Source: Clostridia bacterium (GTDB lineage: Bacteria > Bacillota_A > Clostridia > UMGS1810). Taken from it: 9,487 nt of DNA. This document shows positions 6,423 to 9,487 of the stretch, in pieces (within the stretch, counting starts at the first letter, position 1; the number at the start of each line of letters is the position of its first letter). Under the pieces are notes generated by a model that saw nothing but the letters and a program-made list of their open reading frames with translations, ran no database searches and was not told the DNA's origin. The position numbers and the translations under genes are program-made. The DNA lies in NCBI GenBank assembly GCA_017437345.1, contig JAFSBJ010000203.1, positions 1 to 9,487 of the forward strand, given 5' to 3'.

Positions 6423-8157
6423 AGAATTTTGGTCTTTCTGTATAGTGAGTATGGAGAAGTTCGTGTGCCTTGTGGCTACCCGGTTCGCCAAAGAACTCAG
6501 AATAAAGAAGCTTAATATCAGGATTTTCGTGACTCTTTCTGAGAGTTGCTCTCTCATCTTCGCTGTAAAGAGCAGCAGCACGAAGTGCCTTAACATCACA
6601 TTCAGCCTGAGCCTTTGCAGATACGATTGGCTGACCACCGCCTGTTACACATCCGCCAGGACAAGCCATGATTTCGATAAAGTGGTAATTTGCTTTGCCT
6701 TCTCTTATATCATTTAAGAGCTTTCTTGCATTACCAAGACCTGAAACAACAGCAATTTTAACTTCTGTTCCTGCAACTGTTAAAGTTGCTTCCTTGATAC
6801 CTTCTGTTCCACGAACTGCTTCATATTCAACCTTATCGAAGCTCTTGCCTTCTAAGATTTCTGTTACAGTTCTAAGAGCAGCTTCCATAACACCGCCTGT
6901 TGCACCGAAGATAACACCAGCGCCTGTTGCTTCTTCAAACGGATTGTCAAACTTTTCTTCAGGAAGCTCAGCAAATCTGATACCAGCCTGCTTAATCATT
7001 CTTGCAAGCTCACGAGTTGAGATAACAAAATCAACATCACGGTATTTAGCTTCCATTTCAGGTCTGCCTGCTTCGAATTTCTTCGCAATACATGGCATAA
7101 CTGAAACAACTACTATCTTAGCAGGGTCGATACCCATCTTTTCAGCATAGTAAGACTTAATTACTGCACCAAACATCTGGTGAGGTGACTTACAGCTTGA
7201 AAGGTTTTCAATAAAGTCAGGGAAGTTATGTTCACAGAACTTAATCCAACCTGGGCTACAAGATGTGATAAGCGGAAGCTTGCCACCGTTTTTGAGTCTG
7301 TTAATAAATTCTGTTCCCTCTTCCATAATTGTAAGGTCTGCACCAGTATCTGTGTCAAATACTTTGTCAAATCCCATTCTGCGAAGAGCAGCAGCCATCT
7401 GACCTGTTACAGCAGTTCCAATCGGGTAACCGAATTCTTCGCCAAGAGCAGCACGAACAGCAGGAGCTGTCTGAACAACGACATACTTGTCTTCATCTGC
7501 AATAGCAGCCCAAACATCTTCTGTATTGTCCTTTTCACGAAGTGCACCAACAGGACAAGCAGCGATACACTGACCGCAGTTTACACAAGGAACTTCGCCA
7601 AGTGATTTATTGAAAGGAGAAGCAATTGTTGTCTTAAAGCCTCTTTCTGTTGCATCAATAACAGAAACTGTCTGAATGTTTTTACATACGCTTACGCAAC
7701 GACGACAAAGAACACACTTATTGTTATCTCTAACAATTGATGGAGAAAGTTCATCAATTGTGTATTCACTCATTTCTCCCTCATAAGCAATATCTGTAAT
7801 ACCTAAATCTTCAGAAAGTGTCTGAAGCTCACAGTTCTGGTTTCTAACGCAAGTTAAGCACTTTCTGTCGTGGTTTGATAAAATAAGTTCAAGAGTTGCT
7901 TTTCTTGCCGCTCTGACTTTTGGAGTGTTTGTTAAAACTTCAAGACCTTCAGATACTGGATATACACAAGCTGCCTGAAGAGCTCTTCCTCCCTTGATTT
8001 CAACGACACACATTCTACAAGAACCTGTTTCGCTGAGATCCTTTAAGTAACAAAGAGTTGGAATGTCAATGTTCGCTTCCTTTGCTGCTTGAAGGATTGT
8101 ATAATTTGCCGGAACGCTTAAGCTTTGTCCGTTTATCTTAATATTTACATTTTCCAT
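6421..8157 (-). CDS. hydA: [FeFe] hydrogenase catalytic subunit, NAD(P)-linked (HydA/HndD type)
   Basis: A 578-aa cytoplasmic hydrogenase that reversibly makes H2 from protons. Domains in order: plant-type [2Fe-2S] (C36, C47, C50, C64); a His-Cys3 [4Fe-4S] site (H96, C100, C103, C109); two ferredoxin [4Fe-4S] clusters (C148, C151, C154, C158 and C191, C194, C197, C201); then the H-cluster domain with L1 TSCSPGW (298-304), L2 MPCIAKKFE (354-362) and L3 EIMACPGGCVTGGGQP (495-510). L1 is a variant of the usual TSCCPxW. The length matches HndD-type subunits of Desulfovibrio; the additional C-terminal [2Fe-2S] domain of Thermotoga HydA (about 645 aa) is absent. It follows the HydB/HndC gene by 15 bases, and the two products would form a complex that exchanges electrons with NAD(P)H and probably ferredoxin (electron bifurcation or its reverse). 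The stop codon abuts the terminator at 6388. It is the last gene of its operon. Confidence 0.96.
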   Translation of the reverse strand: MENVNIKINGQSLSVPANYTILQAAKEANIDIPTLCYLKDLSETGSCRMCVVEIKGGRALQAACVYPVSEGLEVLTNTPKVRAARKATLELILSNHDRKCLTCVRNQNCELQTLSEDLGITDIAYEGEMSEYTIDELSPSIVRDNNKCVLCRRCVSVCKNIQTVSVIDATERGFKTTIASPFNKSLGEVPCVNCGQCIAACPVGALREKDNTEDVWAAIADEDKYVVVQTAPAVRAALGEEFGYPIGTAVTGQMAAALRRMGFDKVFDTDTGADLTIMEEGTEFINRLKNGGKLPLITSCSPGWIKFCEHNFPDFIENLSSCKSPHQMFGAVIKSYYAEKMGIDPAKIVVVSVMPCIAKKFEAGRPEMEAKYRDVDFVISTRELARMIKQAGIRFAELPEEKFDNPFEEATGAGVIFGATGGVMEAALRTVTEILEGKSFDKVEYEAVRGTEGIKEATLTVAGTEVKIAVVSGLGNARKLLNDIREGKANYHFIEIMACPGGCVTGGGQPIVSAKAQAECDVKALRAAALYSEDERATLRKSHENPDIKLLYSEFFGEPGSHKAHELLHTHYTERPKF

Positions 8158-8167
8158 AGCAAAAGTT

Positions 8168-8175
8168 CCTCCTTA
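8168..8175 (-). promoter_or_regulatory. Strong ribosome binding site of hydA overlapping the upstream stop codon
   Basis: On the minus strand the stop TAA of the upstream flavin subunit (8175-8173) runs directly into GGAGG (8172-8168), giving TAAGGAGG, 10 bases before the hydA ATG. A ribosome ending translation of the first gene would sit on this site, which favours coupled, near-stoichiometric synthesis. Confidence 0.85.
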
Positions 8176-9487
8176 ATGTTTCTCAATAGCGCCAAACTTA
8201 CAGCTTTCAATACATACGCCACACTTAATACACTTGTCTGGGTCAATTACGAATGGAGACTTAATCTCGCCGGAAATAGCGCCAACAGGACACTTTCTGG
8301 CACAGAGGCTACATCCCTTACACTTGTCAGCAACGATTTCGTATTTAACAAGCTTCTTACATACGCCAGCAGGACAAGTCTTATCCTTAACATGGGCAAT
8401 ATATTCGTCACGGAAGTATCTGAGTGTGCTGAGAACCGGGTTTGGAGCAGTCTGACCAAGTCCGCAAAGTGAAGAATTCTTGATTGTGTAACAAAGTTCT
8501 TCAAGACGGTCGAGGTCTTCCATTGTTCCTTTACCATCAGTAATCTTTTCTAAGAGTTCATAAAGTCTCTTTGTTCCTATACGGCAAGGAGTACATTTAC
8601 CGCAGGATTCATCAACTGTAAATTCAAGGAAGAATTTAGCGATGTCAACCATACAGTTGTCTTCGTCCATAACGATAAGACCACCACTTCCCATCATTGA
8701 GCCGATTTCAATAAGAGAATCGTAGTCAATTGGAGTGTCAATAAGGTGAGCAGGGATACATCCACCGGAAGGACCACCTGTCTGAGCTGCCTTAAATTTC
8801 TTACCATTAGGAATACCGCCACCGATTTCCTCGATAATTTCGCGAAGTGTTGTTCCCATAGGAATTTCAACAAGACCTGTGTTGTTTATCTTACCGCCAA
8901 GAGCAAATACCTTAGTACCCTTAGATTTTTCAGTACCCATAGATGTGAACCAATCAACACCATTTAAGATAATCTGTGGAACATTTGCATAAGTTTCAAC
9001 ATTGTTAAGGAGTGTTGGTTTGCCCCAGAGGCCCTTAACAGCAGGGAATGGCGGACGAGGGCGAGGCTCGCCTCTCTTACCTTCAATAGATGTAATAAGA
9101 GCTGTTTCTTCACCACAAACGAATGCCCCCGCACCAAGACGGATGTCAAGGTCAAAATCAAAGCCTGTTCCAAAAATATCTTTACCAAGCAAGCCATATT
9201 CTCTTGCCTGATTGATAGCAATTCTAAGTCTGTCAACTGCAATCGGGTATTCAGCTCTTATGTAGATATAACCCTGATTTGCACCAACTGCATAACCTGC
9301 GATCGCCATAGCTTCAATAATACAATGCGGGTCGCCTTCCAAGATAGAACGGTCCATAAATGCACCCGGGTCACCTTCATCGGCGTTACAAGCAACATAT
9401 TTCTGGTCGCCCTGTGCCTTGTATGTGAAGTCCCATTTCATACCTGTTGTGAAGCCACCGCCGCCACGGCCACGGAGTCCAGAATCC
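8173..9487 (-). CDS. hydB: NAD(P)-binding flavin subunit of [FeFe] hydrogenase, NuoF-like (HydB/HndC type; N-terminus beyond window)
   Basis: The C-terminal 437 residues of a NuoF-like subunit are visible; the frame is open through the right edge, so the Met at 9441 is internal, not a start. Motifs in visible numbering: the FMN/NADH loop [13 protein letters not shown] (3-15), [14 protein letters not shown] (33-46), [13 protein letters not shown] (118-130), then an SLBB-like region (about 195-270). A NuoF [4Fe-4S] site uses C295, C298, C301 ([10 protein letters not shown]) and C341 (SSLCGLGQ). At the C-terminus are CPAGVCK (371-377) and two ferredoxin [4Fe-4S] clusters (C389, C392, C395, C399 and C419, C422, C425, C429). 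The missing N-terminus should hold an NuoE-like or thioredoxin-like [2Fe-2S] domain, as in HydB/HndC of about 600 aa. The protein oxidises NADH or NADPH at FMN and passes electrons to the catalytic subunit encoded next. The small NuoE-like subunit (HydC/HndA) is expected upstream, outside the window. Confidence 0.95.
   Translation of the reverse strand, partial: DSGLRGRGGGGFTTGMKWDFTYKAQGDQKYVACNADEGDPGAFMDRSILEGDPHCIIEAMAIAGYAVGANQGYIYIRAEYPIAVDRLRIAINQAREYGLLGKDIFGTGFDFDLDIRLGAGAFVCGEETALITSIEGKRGEPRPRPPFPAVKGLWGKPTLLNNVETYANVPQIILNGVDWFTSMGTEKSKGTKVFALGGKINNTGLVEIPMGTTLREIIEEIGGGIPNGKKFKAAQTGGPSGGCIPAHLIDTPIDYDSLIEIGSMMGSGGLIVMDEDNCMVDIAKFFLEFTVDESCGKCTPCRIGTKRLYELLEKITDGKGTMEDLDRLEELCYTIKNSSLCGLGQTAPNPVLSTLRYFRDEYIAHVKDKTCPAGVCKKLVKYEIVADKCKGCSLCARKCPVGAISGEIKSPFVIDPDKCIKCGVCIESCKFGAIEKH

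Noticed and set aside
6695..7150. A 151-codon plus-strand open frame opposite the hydrogenase gene
   Set aside because: It lies wholly antisense to the motif-rich hydA coding region, is Ser/Thr/Pro/Ala-rich as expected from complementing that frame, and matches no family I know.
9439..9441. Met codon as the start of the flavin subunit
   Set aside because: The frame continues upstream to the window edge and encodes the conserved [10 protein letters not shown] loop, so the Met is internal.

Overview
The window looks like chromosomal DNA from a strictly anaerobic, AT-rich Gram-positive bacterium, probably in the class Clostridia. The basis is the AT-rich noncoding DNA, strong purine-rich ribosome binding sites (one is TAAGGAGG), tightly packed operons and an NAD(P)-linked [FeFe] hydrogenase. 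The genus cannot be read from the sequence. No mobile element, phage gene, tRNA, rRNA or CRISPR array was seen.

The left part (1-5429, minus strand, read right to left) is a five-gene sugar catabolic operon. In order of transcription it encodes a FucI-like (COG2407) isomerase, an FGGY sugar kinase, a DUF4432 protein of the aldose-epimerase/mutarotase-like fold, and two class II fructose-bisphosphate-aldolase-type enzymes in tandem. The second aldolase runs off the left edge. Genes overlap or are 2 to 16 bases apart. Together they spell a funnel of sugar conformer change or epimerisation, aldose-to-ketose isomerisation, phosphorylation and aldol cleavage. The sugar itself cannot be named from the sequence.

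The control region (5430-5553) lies between this operon and a divergent plus-strand gene for a PocR-domain AraC-family regulator (5554-6387). Two divergent promoters interlock in it: their -35 boxes sit in one small palindrome and each promoter crosses the other. A 10-base direct repeat with a 20-base period, typical of an AraC-family operator, lies upstream of the catabolic promoter and at the predicted start of the regulator transcript. This suggests activation of the operon together with autorepression of the regulator.

The right part (6421-9487, minus strand) is the distal end of an [FeFe] hydrogenase operon: the NuoF-like flavin subunit (HydB/HndC type, N-terminus beyond the right edge) followed by the catalytic subunit (HydA/HndD type, 578 aa). 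The regulator gene and the hydrogenase operon converge on a shared bidirectional terminator at 6388-6422. The hydrogenase would re-oxidise NAD(P)H and ferredoxin produced during sugar fermentation, but a regulatory link between the two operons is not shown.
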